DNA from: Phycisphaerae bacterium
Lineage (GTDB): Bacteria > Planctomycetota > Phycisphaerae > Phycisphaerales > UBA1924
DNA: 51,823 nt
Assembly: GCA_016873295.1 (NCBI GenBank)
Contig: VGXM01000022.1
Span: 1-51,823 of the forward strand
Direction of reading: 5' to 3'
In this document: positions 41,837 to 50,762 of the stretch, piece by piece
Layout of the letters: every line of letters begins with the position of its first letter
How positions within the stretch are numbered: position 1 is the first letter of the stretch
Notes under the pieces: generated by a model
Seen by the model: only the letters and a program-made list of their open reading frames with translations
The model's database searches: none
What the model was told of the DNA's origin: nothing
Made by a program: the position numbers and the translations under genes

Positions 41837-44689
41837 ATGCCGACGGTGACATTCGACGGGCGGTCGTTCATGCTGGACGGCCGGCGGATCTGGATCGTCA
41901 GCGGTTCGTTCCACTTCGCGAGGGTCGCGGCGGACCGGTGGTCGGGGCGGCTTCACTCGATGCGCCTGGCGGGCCTGAACGCGGTGGAGACGCCGGTGTT
42001 CTGGTCGAGGCACAACCCCAGGCCCGGCGTGCTGGACTTCACGAGGGACAACGACCTTCGGCGCTTCGTGCAGGCGGTGGGCGCGGCGGGGATGCACTGC
42101 ATCCTGCGGATGGGGCCCTTCGTCGGGAGCGACTGGGACCTGGGGGGGATCCCCGCGTGGGTGCTGCAGTTGCCCGAGGTGCGTCTGCGGACCAACAGCG
42201 GGCCGTACCTGGACGCGTGCTCGCGGTTCATCACGGCGGTGTCGGAGCAGGTGCGGGACCTTCAGGTGACGTCGCCCGGGAAGGGCGGCCCGGTGCTGAT
42301 GATCCAGAACGAGCAGGGGTGGACGTGCGGTCACGCGGACCTGGCGCGTGGGGCGCTGGGCGAGCTGGTGCGGTACTTCCGCGAGGCGGGGCTGACGGTT
42401 CCGATCGTGAACGCGAACAACCTGTGGCAGAGCGTCGAGGGGGAGATCGACTGCTGGTCGGGCGGGGCGGACCCGCTGTCGATGATGCGTCAGTTGGGCA
42501 CGGTGAGGCCGGACCAGCCCAAGCTCATCATCGACTTCCCGGTCGCCGAGAGCCGGTACCTTGGGGTCGCGGAGCCGGTCGCGACGCACCCCATGGGGGT
42601 GCAGCGGCGGATCGCCGAGGCCCTGGCGGGGGCGGCCCAGGTGAACCTGGCGCCGTTCGTGGCGGGGAACACGGCGGGGTTCAGCGGGGGCAAGTCGCCC
42701 GAGGGGCGGTTCCTGCCGGCGTCGAGCGACGGGCCGGCGGACGCGCCGATCAACGCGCTGGGGCAGGAGACGGCGTCGTACGGGCCGATCCGGCGGATCT
42801 GCACGTTCGCGTCGAGGTTTGCGCGGGTCTTCTCGCACCTGGACCCGGCGTACGTGCCCGTGGGGATCGACCCGGCCCACCCGCTGGCGGCGCGGGTGCG
42901 GGGCAAGGGCGCCCGCGGGCTGGCGAGGTCGTCCCAGCCGCGGACCAGTTCGTGCGTGGTCGCGCACGTGTCGGGGTCGCAGGGGGGCGTCGCGTTCGTG
43001 TTCGGGGACGACCCGGCGACGGGCGAGCCGACGCCCGGGCAGAACGCCACGCTCCTGATGCCGGACGGCTCGACGCTGCCGGTGCACCTGGGATCGCAGG
43101 CGGTGGCGTGGGTGATCATGGAGGTGAACCTGGGCGGGCGGGCCCGGATCAACTACTGCAACCTGAACGCGCTGGCGGCGGTGGGCAAGGTGCTCGTGTG
43201 CTACGGGGCGGCGGGCTCGCCCGGGATCGTGAGCATCAACGGCTCGCCCATCGAGTTCACGGTGCCGAGCGGGGGCAAGCCGTTCGTCACCGAGCACGAG
43301 AACATCACGCTGGTGGCCTGCTCGGAGGCGACGATCGACCAGACGTTCGTGACGGACAACGGGGTGTACGTCGGGGCGGCGGGGCTGACGCCGGACCTCA
43401 AGCCGATCGGGCTGCCCGGGTCCAGGACGTGCCTGTTCATCAACAGCGAGGGGCAATCGTCGCAGTCGCCGGTGGAGGCGGGCAAGCCCCCCGAGTCGCC
43501 CTCGCTGGGGCGCGGGTCGCTGTCGTCGTGGTCGTACGCGGACCAGCACGAGTACATCCTGGGGCAGTCGCCGCGCTACGCGGCGATCGACGGGCCGGCG
43601 GACCTGGCGTCGATGGGCTGCCCGCACGGGTACGGGTGGTACCGCGTCTCGATGAAGTCGGGGCCGAGCGGGAAGCTGCACGTGGTCGCGCCCGAGGGGG
43701 GCGACCGTCTGCACCTGTTCCTCGACGGCGAGCCGGCGGCGATCCTGGGCGTCGGCGCGGGGGCCGAGAGCGAGTGCGCCGTGCCATTCCGGAAGTCGGC
43801 GCACGAGCTGGTGGTGCTTGCCGAGAACGCCGGTCGGTTCAGCGGCGGCATGCACATGCAGGAGCGCAAGGGGCTGCCGGGGCACCTGTGGTCGGTGACG
43901 CCGCTGAAGCCGGGCAAGCCCAAGGCGGTGACGGCGGCGTCGATCGAGATCCTGGGGGTCCGAGCGCCGGTCTGGGAGGTCCGCGAGGGGGACGCCACGC
44001 TCCCCGAGCGCCCCACGTGGGTGATCCAGCACCGCAGGAAGGGCGAGCTCCTTGCAACGTTCGTCGATCTGCCGGTGCGGGCCCTGCTCATGCTCAACGA
44101 CGCGCCGCTGGCCTACGTCGACCAGGCCGGGCCCAGCCACGTGGTGCTGCCCGAGGACAGGCTGACGCGCGGCAACAACACCGTGCAGCTGGCGATCATC
44201 CCCGACCCGATGGGGGGCGACCTGGACCTGGAGGCGCTGGCGGATCGGCTGGGCGAGGGCGTGCGGTTCGCGGAGATGGAAGAGGAGGTGACGGCCAAGG
44301 GGCAGTGGTCGTTCGCCAAGTGGGAGGCGCCGGCGGCGTCGGCGTTCAAACCGGCGTCGGCGCGGACGCTGGCCAGGCGGCACGAGCCCACGTGGTGGAA
44401 GGGGCACTTCAAGCCCGCCGTCACCCGCACCCCGCTGGTCCTCTCTCTCAACGGGATGACCAAGGGCCAGGTCTACGTGAACGGTCGGCACGTGGCCCGG
44501 TACTTCCAGGCGACGGCGGACGGGAGGCCCGTGCCGCACGGGCCGCCGATCCACATCCCCTCCGGCTGCCTGAAGCCCGGCGAGGAGAACGAACTGCTGG
44601 TCTTCGACGAGCACGGCGGGCATCCCAATCGGATCGACCTGCTCTACGTGCACGAGGCGGGCGCCGCCAGGGGCCGGGGGAAGGGCTGA
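41837..44689 (+). CDS. Glycoside hydrolase family 35 beta-galactosidase-like protein
   Basis: 950 residues from the ATG at 41837, preceded by GGAGG; longer in-frame starts have no homologous character. The (beta/alpha)8 domain begins with MLDGRRIWIVSGSFHFARVA and LRLAGLNAVETPVFWSRHNP-type sequence. The general acid/base is Glu159 in MIQNEQGW. At the expected nucleophile position the sequence is PKLIIDFPVAESRYLG, with Asp233 where family members usually have Glu in TEFW/TEAW. Beta-sandwich domains follow, with a C-terminal jelly-roll (FKPAVTRTPLVLSLNGMTKG, VYVNGRHVARYF). No signal peptide is evident. It may remove terminal beta-galactose or a related sugar. Confidence 0.8.
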   Translation: MPTVTFDGRSFMLDGRRIWIVSGSFHFARVAADRWSGRLHSMRLAGLNAVETPVFWSRHNPRPGVLDFTRDNDLRRFVQAVGAAGMHCILRMGPFVGSDWDLGGIPAWVLQLPEVRLRTNSGPYLDACSRFITAVSEQVRDLQVTSPGKGGPVLMIQNEQGWTCGHADLARGALGELVRYFREAGLTVPIVNANNLWQSVEGEIDCWSGGADPLSMMRQLGTVRPDQPKLIIDFPVAESRYLGVAEPVATHPMGVQRRIAEALAGAAQVNLAPFVAGNTAGFSGGKSPEGRFLPASSDGPADAPINALGQETASYGPIRRICTFASRFARVFSHLDPAYVPVGIDPAHPLAARVRGKGARGLARSSQPRTSSCVVAHVSGSQGGVAFVFGDDPATGEPTPGQNATLLMPDGSTLPVHLGSQAVAWVIMEVNLGGRARINYCNLNALAAVGKVLVCYGAAGSPGIVSINGSPIEFTVPSGGKPFVTEHENITLVACSEATIDQTFVTDNGVYVGAAGLTPDLKPIGLPGSRTCLFINSEGQSSQSPVEAGKPPESPSLGRGSLSSWSYADQHEYILGQSPRYAAIDGPADLASMGCPHGYGWYRVSMKSGPSGKLHVVAPEGGDRLHLFLDGEPAAILGVGAGAESECAVPFRKSAHELVVLAENAGRFSGGMHMQERKGLPGHLWSVTPLKPGKPKAVTAASIEILGVRAPVWEVREGDATLPERPTWVIQHRRKGELLATFVDLPVRALLMLNDAPLAYVDQAGPSHVVLPEDRLTRGNNTVQLAIIPDPMGGDLDLEALADRLGEGVRFAEMEEEVTAKGQWSFAKWEAPAASAFKPASARTLARRHEPTWWKGHFKPAVTRTPLVLSLNGMTKGQVYVNGRHVARYFQATADGRPVPHGPPIHIPSGCLKPGEENELLVFDEHGGHPNRIDLLYVHEAGAARGRGKG

Positions 44690-44715
44690 GGAGCGCAGGT
44701 CCGCCCCGGATCCGG

Positions 44716-44721
44716 TAGACT
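44716..44721 (+). promoter_or_regulatory. Candidate -10 box for leaderless HD-gene mRNA
   Basis: TAGACT is followed by six bases and then the GTG start at 44728, with no Shine-Dalgarno sequence between, implying a leaderless transcript. Confidence 0.4.
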
Positions 44722-44727
44722 GGGGCG

Positions 44728-45282
44728 GTGAAACCGAGCCCCGAGCGACTGTGGCAGGACGCGTCGGCCTTTGCGTCGCGGGCCCACCGGCACCACCTCC
44801 GCAAGGACGGGCGGACGCCCTACGCCTCGCACTGCTTCCGCGTGGCCCTCACCCTGCGGCACGTCTTCGCGTGCGAGGACGAGACGGCCCTGGCGATCGC
44901 GCTCCTGCACGACACGATCGAGGACACGAACACGGACTACGACGACCTGCTCGCCAACTTCGGGCCCGAGGTGGCCGACGGCGTGGCGGCCCTCACCAAG
45001 AACAAGTCGCTGCCTGAGTTCGCCCGCGAGGAGGAGTACGACCAGCGCCTGGCCCGGGCCGACTGGCGCTCGCTGGTCGTGAAGCTCGCCGACGCCTTCG
45101 ACAACTTCTGCGACCAGTTCGAGAGCCCGAGCGTGAGCCCGGAGCAGCGTCGGCGCGACGCCGAGTCGAAGTGCCGACGGGCCATCAGGGCCGCCATTCC
45201 CCACGCCGAGCACGTGCCCGAGGTCGCGCGGGCCATCGCGGCGGTCGAAGAACTGGTCGGGGTCGGCCGCCTGCGGGGGTGA
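44728..45282 (+). CDS. HD-domain (p)ppGpp hydrolase-like protein (short SpoT/Mesh1 type)
   Basis: 184 residues from a GTG at 44728. The metal-binding HD pattern is His35, then ALLHDTIEDT (His61-Asp62) and KLADAFDN (Asp122). IEDTNTDYDDLLANFGPEVADGV matches the RelA/SpoT hydrolase domain, where the last motif is usually KLADRLHN. The protein has only the hydrolase half, as in small alarmone hydrolases (SAH). It would be expected to remove pyrophosphate from (p)ppGpp, although the KLADAFDN variant leaves some doubt about substrate. Convergent with the PDZ gene. Confidence 0.85.
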   Translation: MKPSPERLWQDASAFASRAHRHHLRKDGRTPYASHCFRVALTLRHVFACEDETALAIALLHDTIEDTNTDYDDLLANFGPEVADGVAALTKNKSLPEFAREEEYDQRLARADWRSLVVKLADAFDNFCDQFESPSVSPEQRRRDAESKCRRAIRAAIPHAEHVPEVARAIAAVEELVGVGRLRG

Positions 45283-45291
45283 TGGCCCCTC

Positions 45292-46461
45292 TCAGGGCCG
45301 GCGCCGCAGCAGTTCCTGGTCGATCTGGCGGACGCGGTCCTGGAGGGCGTCGAGGATGCGCTGGCGTGCGGGGCCCTCCAGGCCCATCCGCGCCGCCTCG
45401 TTGCGCAGCTGCTCCAGTTGCATCTTCATCAGGTCGCGCTCGCGGGAGAGCGCTTCGTCCGACAGGCGCCGCCAGATGCGCCTCGACCCCTCGTCGGCCT
45501 CGCGCTCCAATTCGCCCGACTGAACCCGGCCCTGCCCCCCCACCCGCGTCGCGGCCGCGGGGCGGGCGATCTCGCCGCCGTCGTCGGACGGTGCGTTGTC
45601 GCGCTCGGCGTCGGCGTGGGCCCGCCCGGCGGCGCGGATGACCTGGGCCCAAGCGGCGGCGTCGAGCGTCGGGAGGACCGGCTCGGGCACGGGCCAGCCC
45701 GCCCGCTGCAGCCGGATCGCCAGGGCGCGGATGAACACCGACTCGTCCACGAACCCGCCGCGCCCGCTGTTGAGGTCGCTCCAGCGTCCGAACGTCACGG
45801 TCACCGTGAGCGGCCTCCCGGACCGCACCACGCCGAGCGTGCACTGCTGCCCGGGGTCGTGCGAGACGATCTGGGCCCGCAACTGCTGGTAGGTGACCGG
45901 CTCGCCGTTGACCGCGCTGATCACGTCGCCGGGCTGGAGCACGCGGGCGGCGTCGAAGCCGCGGATGGTATCGGTGATTCCGGCGGTGCGGGCGTCGTCG
46001 CGCACGAACCCGAAGCTGACGCCCATGGCGGCCCGCTCGGTGCCGCTGAACCACTGGCGGGCCGCGTAGGCCAGGCGCTCGCCCGCCTCGCTGCTGAGCC
46101 CCGGCGCGCGGGCGTGCTCGACCAACTGCTCGGGCGTCGCGCCCCCCGCGATCAGCTCGAACATCGCTCCTTCGCGGACCTCCAGCGCGGGGTCGTCGAA
46201 CCGTCGCACGCGCTGGGCGATCCAATCTGCGTCGACCTTGGTGCCCGGGGCGATGACGGCCTGGGCCGGCCGCGCGCCCTCGTCCTGCCCCCCCCGCGGG
46301 TCGAGAGGCTGTCCGGGGGGCGCGGGGGCGACCTGCGCCACCGCCGCGACGCTCGCCCACGCGGCCATCGCGCCGGCGAGGACGACCGCGTTGTGCGTTC
46401 CGATCCGGGCCAAGGCGGGGCTCCGCAAGCCCGGAACTATAGCGGCGATCCGCGGCGTCAC
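45292..46461 (-). CDS. Exported PDZ-domain protein
   Basis: 389 residues from a GTG at 46461 that overlaps the YicC stop (GTGA). An N-terminal hydrophobic segment (about 25-43, VVLAGAMAAWASVAAVAQV) looks like a signal peptide. A helical region precedes the PDZ domain (about 145-222) with MGVSFGFVRDDARTAGIT, RVLQPGDVISAVNGEPVTY and CTLGVVRSGRPLTVTV. A charged coiled coil ends the protein (LMKMQLEQLRNEAARMG, ALQDRVRQIDQELLRRR). There is no protease domain, so it may be a binding or scaffold protein. Translation is probably coupled to YicC. Confidence 0.75.
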   Translation of the reverse strand: MTPRIAAIVPGLRSPALARIGTHNAVVLAGAMAAWASVAAVAQVAPAPPGQPLDPRGGQDEGARPAQAVIAPGTKVDADWIAQRVRRFDDPALEVREGAMFELIAGGATPEQLVEHARAPGLSSEAGERLAYAARQWFSGTERAAMGVSFGFVRDDARTAGITDTIRGFDAARVLQPGDVISAVNGEPVTYQQLRAQIVSHDPGQQCTLGVVRSGRPLTVTVTFGRWSDLNSGRGGFVDESVFIRALAIRLQRAGWPVPEPVLPTLDAAAWAQVIRAAGRAHADAERDNAPSDDGGEIARPAAATRVGGQGRVQSGELEREADEGSRRIWRRLSDEALSRERDLMKMQLEQLRNEAARMGLEGPARQRILDALQDRVRQIDQELLRRRP

Positions 46462-47348
46462 TCGACGTTCTGGACCTGCTCCTTGATCCGGTCGATCGCG
46501 CCCTTCACCTCGACGATCAGCCGGCTGACGGCCGCGTCCGGGCTCTTGCTCGCGATCGTGTTGGCCTCGCGGAGCATCTCCTGGGCGAGGAAGTCGAGGG
46601 TCCGCCCCAGGGGGCGGTCGGAGCCCTCGCGCAGGTACTCGTCGAACTGGCGGAGGTGCTCGCGCAGGCGCATGACCTCCTCGGCGATGTCGGTTCGTTC
46701 GGCGTAGGCGGCGATCTCGCGCACCACCTCCACGGGCTCGAGCTTGAGCCCGCTCTCGGTGAGCAGGGCGTCGATCCGGGCCTTGAGGCGCGATTCATAC
46801 TCCGCCACGACCGCGGGGGCCCGGGCCGCGATCTGCGTCAGGCGCTCCGCGATGGCGTCGTACTGCGACCGCAGCTCGACGACCAGGGCCCGCCCCTCGC
46901 GGACCCGCATCTCGATCAGGCGCTCGCACGCCTGGGCGGTCAGGTCGAGCAGGGCGGCGCGGGCACGCTCCAGGCGCGCCTCCTCATCGCCCGGCGGCTG
47001 GAGCACGCCCGGGAGCGCGAGCAGGGCCGTCAGGTCGAGCCGGATCTCGCCGCCGCCGACCTGGGGCAACTGCTTGAGCTGCTCGACGTACTTGCCGAGG
47101 GCCTGGCGGTTGATCGTGTGCGCCGCCGACGCGGAGGAGTCGCTCATCGAGGCGGAGAGCGTGACGGTGCCGCGGCTGAGGCGCTGGCGGAGGAGGGCGT
47201 CGATCTCGGCCTCGACGGCCTGGAACTCGTCGGGCAGGCGGATGTTGGCCTTGAAGTACTTGTTGTTGAGGGAGCGGACCTCGACGAAGTAGTGCACGCC
47301 GTTGGCGTGGGACGAGGCGTCGCCGAACCCTGTCATGCTGCGGATCAC
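46458..47348 (-). CDS. yicC: YicC/YloC family endoribonuclease
   Basis: 296 residues from a GTG at 47348. The N-terminus (M/V)IRSMTGFGDAS matches YicC proteins, as do FVEVRSLNNKYFKANIRLPD and, near the end, DFLAQEMLREANTIASKSPD and IVEVKGAIDRIKEQVQNVE. YicC is a hexameric endoribonuclease that takes part in mRNA and small-RNA turnover. The strong C-terminal conservation makes the call secure. The PDZ gene overlaps its 3' end. Confidence 0.95.
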   Translation of the reverse strand: MIRSMTGFGDASSHANGVHYFVEVRSLNNKYFKANIRLPDEFQAVEAEIDALLRQRLSRGTVTLSASMSDSSASAAHTINRQALGKYVEQLKQLPQVGGGEIRLDLTALLALPGVLQPPGDEEARLERARAALLDLTAQACERLIEMRVREGRALVVELRSQYDAIAERLTQIAARAPAVVAEYESRLKARIDALLTESGLKLEPVEVVREIAAYAERTDIAEEVMRLREHLRQFDEYLREGSDRPLGRTLDFLAQEMLREANTIASKSPDAAVSRLIVEVKGAIDRIKEQVQNVE

Positions 47349-47397
47349 GCGGCGGGTCTCCTTGCGGGTGGGCGTCGCGGAGTGTACCGGCGCTGGA

Positions 47398-47835
47398 TCA
47401 GTGCTGGGGCGGGGGGGTCTGCGGCGGCTCGGCGGGAGGCGCCGGCGGCTCCTCGATCGGCACGAGCGGGATCGTCGCCGGCTCGGACTGGGGCGGCGCG
47501 CCCTCGGCGGGGACCACGGGCTGGGCCGCCGCGGGCTCGCCCTCGACGGGCCCCGGCCTCATCAGGTGCACGAGCGTGATCGCGGCGAGGAGGAAGATGA
47601 CGAAGACGGCGATGGTGAAGATCGTGAGGGCGTCGCCGGTCTTGGCGCCGAAGGCGGTCTGGCCCGACGACACGTTGCCGCCGCCGAACGCCCCCGCCAG
47701 CCCCCCGCCCGACGGCTTCTGGTACAGCACCGACAGGATCATGATCACGCACAGGAACACGAACAGCACCACCAGCAGGTTGATCAACCAGGGGGGCAGC
47801 GCGGCGAGAGTGAGAGCGGCCAGGACAAGCGTCAC
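47398..47835 (-). CDS. secG: Preprotein translocase subunit SecG
   Basis: 145 residues from a GTG at 47835 with GGAGA upstream. Two membrane helices (about 10-31 and 65-88) flank LSVLYQKPSGGGLAGAFGGG and FGAKTGDALTIFTIAVFV, the SecG signature. A Pro/Ala/Glu-rich cytoplasmic tail of about 50 residues follows. SecG assists SecYE during protein export and complements the SecDF-YajC group at 27-31 kb. It is divergent from the ABC permease and 49 nt upstream of yicC. Confidence 0.93.
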   Translation of the reverse strand: MTLVLAALTLAALPPWLINLLVVLFVFLCVIMILSVLYQKPSGGGLAGAFGGGNVSSGQTAFGAKTGDALTIFTIAVFVIFLLAAITLVHLMRPGPVEGEPAAAQPVVPAEGAPPQSEPATIPLVPIEEPPAPPAEPPQTPPPQH

Positions 47836-48032
47836 GCGAGAGTCTCCGGGCCCGGCATTGCCCCGGGCTGGACACCTGTTCGGGGAGGCCCCGAGGGAAC
47901 CGGGAGTGTAGGCGGGGGCGACGGCGCGAAGGCCGGCCCCGCTGCACGCAAGGTGGGAAGTGCATGCTCCCTCAGCGCAGGGAGCGTGCCACCCGGAGGT
48001 GCCAGCGGATGTCGCGGCGCGTGAGCGTCCGA

Positions 48033-48038
48033 TACACT
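48033..48038 (+). promoter_or_regulatory. Candidate -10 box for the ABC permease gene
   Basis: TACACT is followed by eight bases and then the ATG at 48047, with only C-rich sequence between. This again suggests a leaderless or nearly leaderless transcript. It lies in the divergent secG/permease intergenic region. Confidence 0.35.
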
Positions 48039-48046
48039 CCGCCCCC

Positions 48047-49801
48047 ATGGCGGATCCGGGGCAAGGACGTGCTCGCTCATCGCGGCTTCTCCGGCGCGGG
48101 CTGCAATACACCCTCCTGGGGGGGCTGCTGGCGTTCCTGGCGGTGTTCCTGCTCTACCCGATCTTCCTGACGGTGCGGGGGGGGTTCGCGTCGGACCCGG
48201 CCACGGGCTCGGGGTGGTCGCTCGACCCGCTGGGGCTGGTGCTGCGGGACCCGCGCACGGCGGCGGCGCTGCTCAACTCGTTCAAGATCGCCGTGAGCAC
48301 CACCACGCTGGCGGTCCTGATCGCCCTGCCGCTGGCGGTGCTGAACGCGGGGTACCGGTTCCCCGGGAAGGCGATCTTCAACGCGATGGTGCTGGTGCCG
48401 CTGATCCTGCCGCCCTTCGTGGGGGCGATCGGCATGAAGATGATCCTGGGGCGACAGGGGGCCCTCAACGCCCTGCTCGGGACCGAGATGGACGTCCTGG
48501 GCAACGCCAAGATCCTGGGCGTCATCGCCATCCAGTCCCTGGCCCTCTACCCCATCATCTACCTGAACGCGTCGGCGTCGCTGGCCAACCTCGACCCCGC
48601 GCTGAACGAGGCGGCGGAGAACCTGGGGGCGGGGCCCTGGCGGCGGTTCTTCACGATCACGCTGCCGCTGGTGCGCCCCGGGCTCTTCGCCGGGGCGACG
48701 ATCGTGTTCATCTGGAGCTTCACCGAGCTGGGCACGCCGCTGATGTTCGACTGCTACGAGGTGATGCCGGTCCAGATCTTCTACGGGCTCAAGGAGGTGG
48801 AGAACTCGACGCGCCCCTACGTGCTGACGGTGCTGCTGCTCTCCTGCTCGATCGGGCTGTACGTCCTGGGCAAGCTGGTCTTCGGCGGTCGGGCGCACGC
48901 CATGTACAGCAAGGCGTCGCGGGCCTCGGCGGAGACCACGCTGCGGGGCTGGGCGGGGTGGGGCGCGGCGGGCGCGTTCACGCTGGTCTTCGCGCTGGCG
49001 GTGCTGCCGCACGTGGGCGTGGTGCTGACGAGCGTGTCGGAGGTCGGGGCGTGGTACGGGACGGTGACGCCCCGCGAGTACACCGCCGGGCACTTCATGA
49101 CCGCGCTCACGGACGACGACTCCTTCGGGGCGATCGCCAACAGCCTGTCGCTGTCGCTGTCGGCGATGGTGCTGAACCTGCTGCTGGGGGTGCTGATCGG
49201 GTACGTGATCGTGCGCACGACGCTGCGCGGGCGGGGCGTGCTCGACGCCCTGTGCATGCTGCCGCTGGCGGTGCCCGGGCTGGTCATGGCGTTCGGGTAC
49301 GTGGCCATGACGCTGCGCTGGCCCTTCGGCAAGGAGGGCCCGCTGGGGGACCTGGTGTCGGTGGTGTCGGCCAACCCCAACCCGATCCCGCTCCTGGTCG
49401 TCGCCTACGCCGTGCGCCGTTTGCCCTACATCGTGCGCTCCACCGTGGCGGGGCTGGAGCAGACCTCGGGCGAGCTGGAGGAGGCGGCGGTGAACCTCGG
49501 GGCGTCGCGGGTGACGGCGGTTCGGCGCGTGATCGTCCCGCTGATCCTGGCGAACCTCATCGCGGGCGGGCTGCTGGTCTTCAGCTTCTCGATGCTGGAG
49601 GTGAGCGATTCGCTGATCCTGGCCCAGCAGCCGCGGCACTACCCGATCACCAAGGCGATCTTCGCGTTCAGCGAGCGCCTTGGCGACGGGCCGGCGATCG
49701 CCAGCGCCATGGGCGTGTGGGGCATGTCGCTGCTGGCGGTCACGCTGTTCGCCGCCTCGCTGCTGCTGGGCAAGAAGCTGGGGGCGATCTTCCGGGTGTA
49801 G
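48047..49801 (+). CDS. Double-domain ABC transporter permease (iron(III)/FbpB type)
   Basis: 584 residues from the ATG at 48047. Two copies of a six-helix permease domain are joined in one chain. Each has the EAA loop that contacts the ATPase: EAAENLGAGPWRRFFTITLP (about 187-206) and EAAVNLGASRVTAVRRVIVP (about 483-502). Tandem permeases of this kind belong to the Fe(III), thiamine or 2-aminoethylphosphonate importers. No binding protein or ATPase gene lies beside it, so the substrate cannot be set and it may pair with subunits encoded elsewhere. Confidence 0.87.
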   Translation: MADPGQGRARSSRLLRRGLQYTLLGGLLAFLAVFLLYPIFLTVRGGFASDPATGSGWSLDPLGLVLRDPRTAAALLNSFKIAVSTTTLAVLIALPLAVLNAGYRFPGKAIFNAMVLVPLILPPFVGAIGMKMILGRQGALNALLGTEMDVLGNAKILGVIAIQSLALYPIIYLNASASLANLDPALNEAAENLGAGPWRRFFTITLPLVRPGLFAGATIVFIWSFTELGTPLMFDCYEVMPVQIFYGLKEVENSTRPYVLTVLLLSCSIGLYVLGKLVFGGRAHAMYSKASRASAETTLRGWAGWGAAGAFTLVFALAVLPHVGVVLTSVSEVGAWYGTVTPREYTAGHFMTALTDDDSFGAIANSLSLSLSAMVLNLLLGVLIGYVIVRTTLRGRGVLDALCMLPLAVPGLVMAFGYVAMTLRWPFGKEGPLGDLVSVVSANPNPIPLLVVAYAVRRLPYIVRSTVAGLEQTSGELEEAAVNLGASRVTAVRRVIVPLILANLIAGGLLVFSFSMLEVSDSLILAQQPRHYPITKAIFAFSERLGDGPAIASAMGVWGMSLLAVTLFAASLLLGKKLGAIFRV

Positions 49802-50205
49802 GGGCCGTCGCGGCGTCAGCCCGCCAGCGGCTCGCGGGCCAGCCCCTCGGAGGAGCGTGCGAGCTGCCGGTCGTGCCGGCGTTCGGCGACGCCGTGCGCG
49901 ACGGCCCCGACCCCGTGGTTGCCGGGAAGGTCGTGGATGTGCCCGGTGCCGCGGCGCACCGGCTCCACGCCCGACTCCACGCGGCTGCGCGTCGGGGTCT
50001 CCCCGGGCGGGGGAACTCGATCACGGTGGCGCGGGCGTGGTCCAGCCGGGCGGCGACGGCGGGTGGCGTGCGGCACCTCCTCTCGCGCATGGCGTCCCCG
50101 AGACCGCGGGGTCTCATTCCGTCGCGGCGCCGGTGCCGAGGGAGTCGTCCAAGGACGACTCCCGGCGCCGCGTACAGTGTGCGCACTCGACCGGAGGTCA
50201 CGCCC
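49802..50205. other. Intergenic region with palindrome
   Basis: About 400 bases with no gene I can support. A minus-strand frame runs through, but its translation is not protein-like and no family is recognised. Bases 50140-50163 form a perfect 11-bp palindrome (GGGAGTCGTCC, loop AA) 42 bases before the next start, inside a longer imperfect GGCGCCG...CGGCGCC stem. It may be a terminator for the permease or a regulatory hairpin of the next gene. Confidence 0.4.
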
Positions 50206-50613
50206 ATGCCCGACCCCACGCCCCAGCCGACCGCCAAGCCCCCCAAGCCGACCGCCAAGGGCGGTGAATCCGTCATGGATCGACTGCTCGCCGACTCGCC
50301 GCTGGTGGGCGGTCAGCCCTGCGGCAACTGCGGGGCGCCGCTCCCCAAGGGGGCGGCGTTGTGCACGCGCTGCGGGTTCGACGTGTCGAGCGGCAAGCCC
50401 GTGCGCACGCGCGTGATCGCCGAGCGAGTCAAGAAGGAGAAGGGTGGCCCGCGCCAGGCGCCCAAGTGGCTGGCCCCCGCGGTGCTCGTCCTCATTCTCG
50501 CAGGGCTCGCCGTTGCCTACTTCACCGGCGCGCTCTCCGGCGTGATCGGCGGGCTTGTGGACGACTCGTCGAGCCACCAGGGGTGGACGTCGCCCAAGGC
50601 CAACACGAAGTAG
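50206..50613 (+). CDS. Zinc-ribbon membrane protein
   Basis: 135 residues from the ATG at 50206 with GGAGG eight bases upstream. A Pro/Lys/Thr-rich N-terminus is followed by the zinc ribbon CGNCGAPLPKGAALCTRCG (Cys39, 42, 53, 56), a basic stretch (RVIAERVKKEKGG) and one membrane helix (about 88-106, WLAPAVLVLILAGLAVAYF). The short C-terminus is outside if the basic stretch is cytoplasmic. Small ribbon-plus-helix proteins are typical of planctomycetes and uncharacterised. Confidence 0.75.
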   Translation: MPDPTPQPTAKPPKPTAKGGESVMDRLLADSPLVGGQPCGNCGAPLPKGAALCTRCGFDVSSGKPVRTRVIAERVKKEKGGPRQAPKWLAPAVLVLILAGLAVAYFTGALSGVIGGLVDDSSSHQGWTSPKANTK

Positions 50614-50704
50614 GCGGGGCGGGCGCGGGCCGATTGGGGCCGAGGCGCGAAGGCTCGGACGGGGTTATCGGGCCGCGGTGATGCGGCGGTCCGCTCGATC
50701 GGCG

Positions 50705-50733
50705 TTGACCTTGGATTCCGCTCCGGGTAGGCT
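50705..50733 (+). promoter_or_regulatory. Candidate sigma-70-type promoter
   Basis: TTGACC, 17 bases, TAGGCT. The -35 matches five of six consensus bases and the -10 about half. It lies 29 bases before the ATG at 50763, with a GGAGG ribosome site between them. Confidence 0.5.
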
Positions 50734-50762
50734 TGCCGCACCTTGGGCCGGAGGGGTTCACA

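Noticed and set aside
41450-44653. Minus-strand frame of 1067 codons opposite GH35
   Set aside because: Arg/His/Pro-rich antisense shadow; the plus strand has a full GH35 sequence with a ribosome site.
49816-50577. Minus-strand frame across 49.8-50.6 kb as a gene
   Set aside because: Half of it is antisense to the zinc-ribbon gene and the remainder shows no recognisable protein character; no start with a ribosome site was found.
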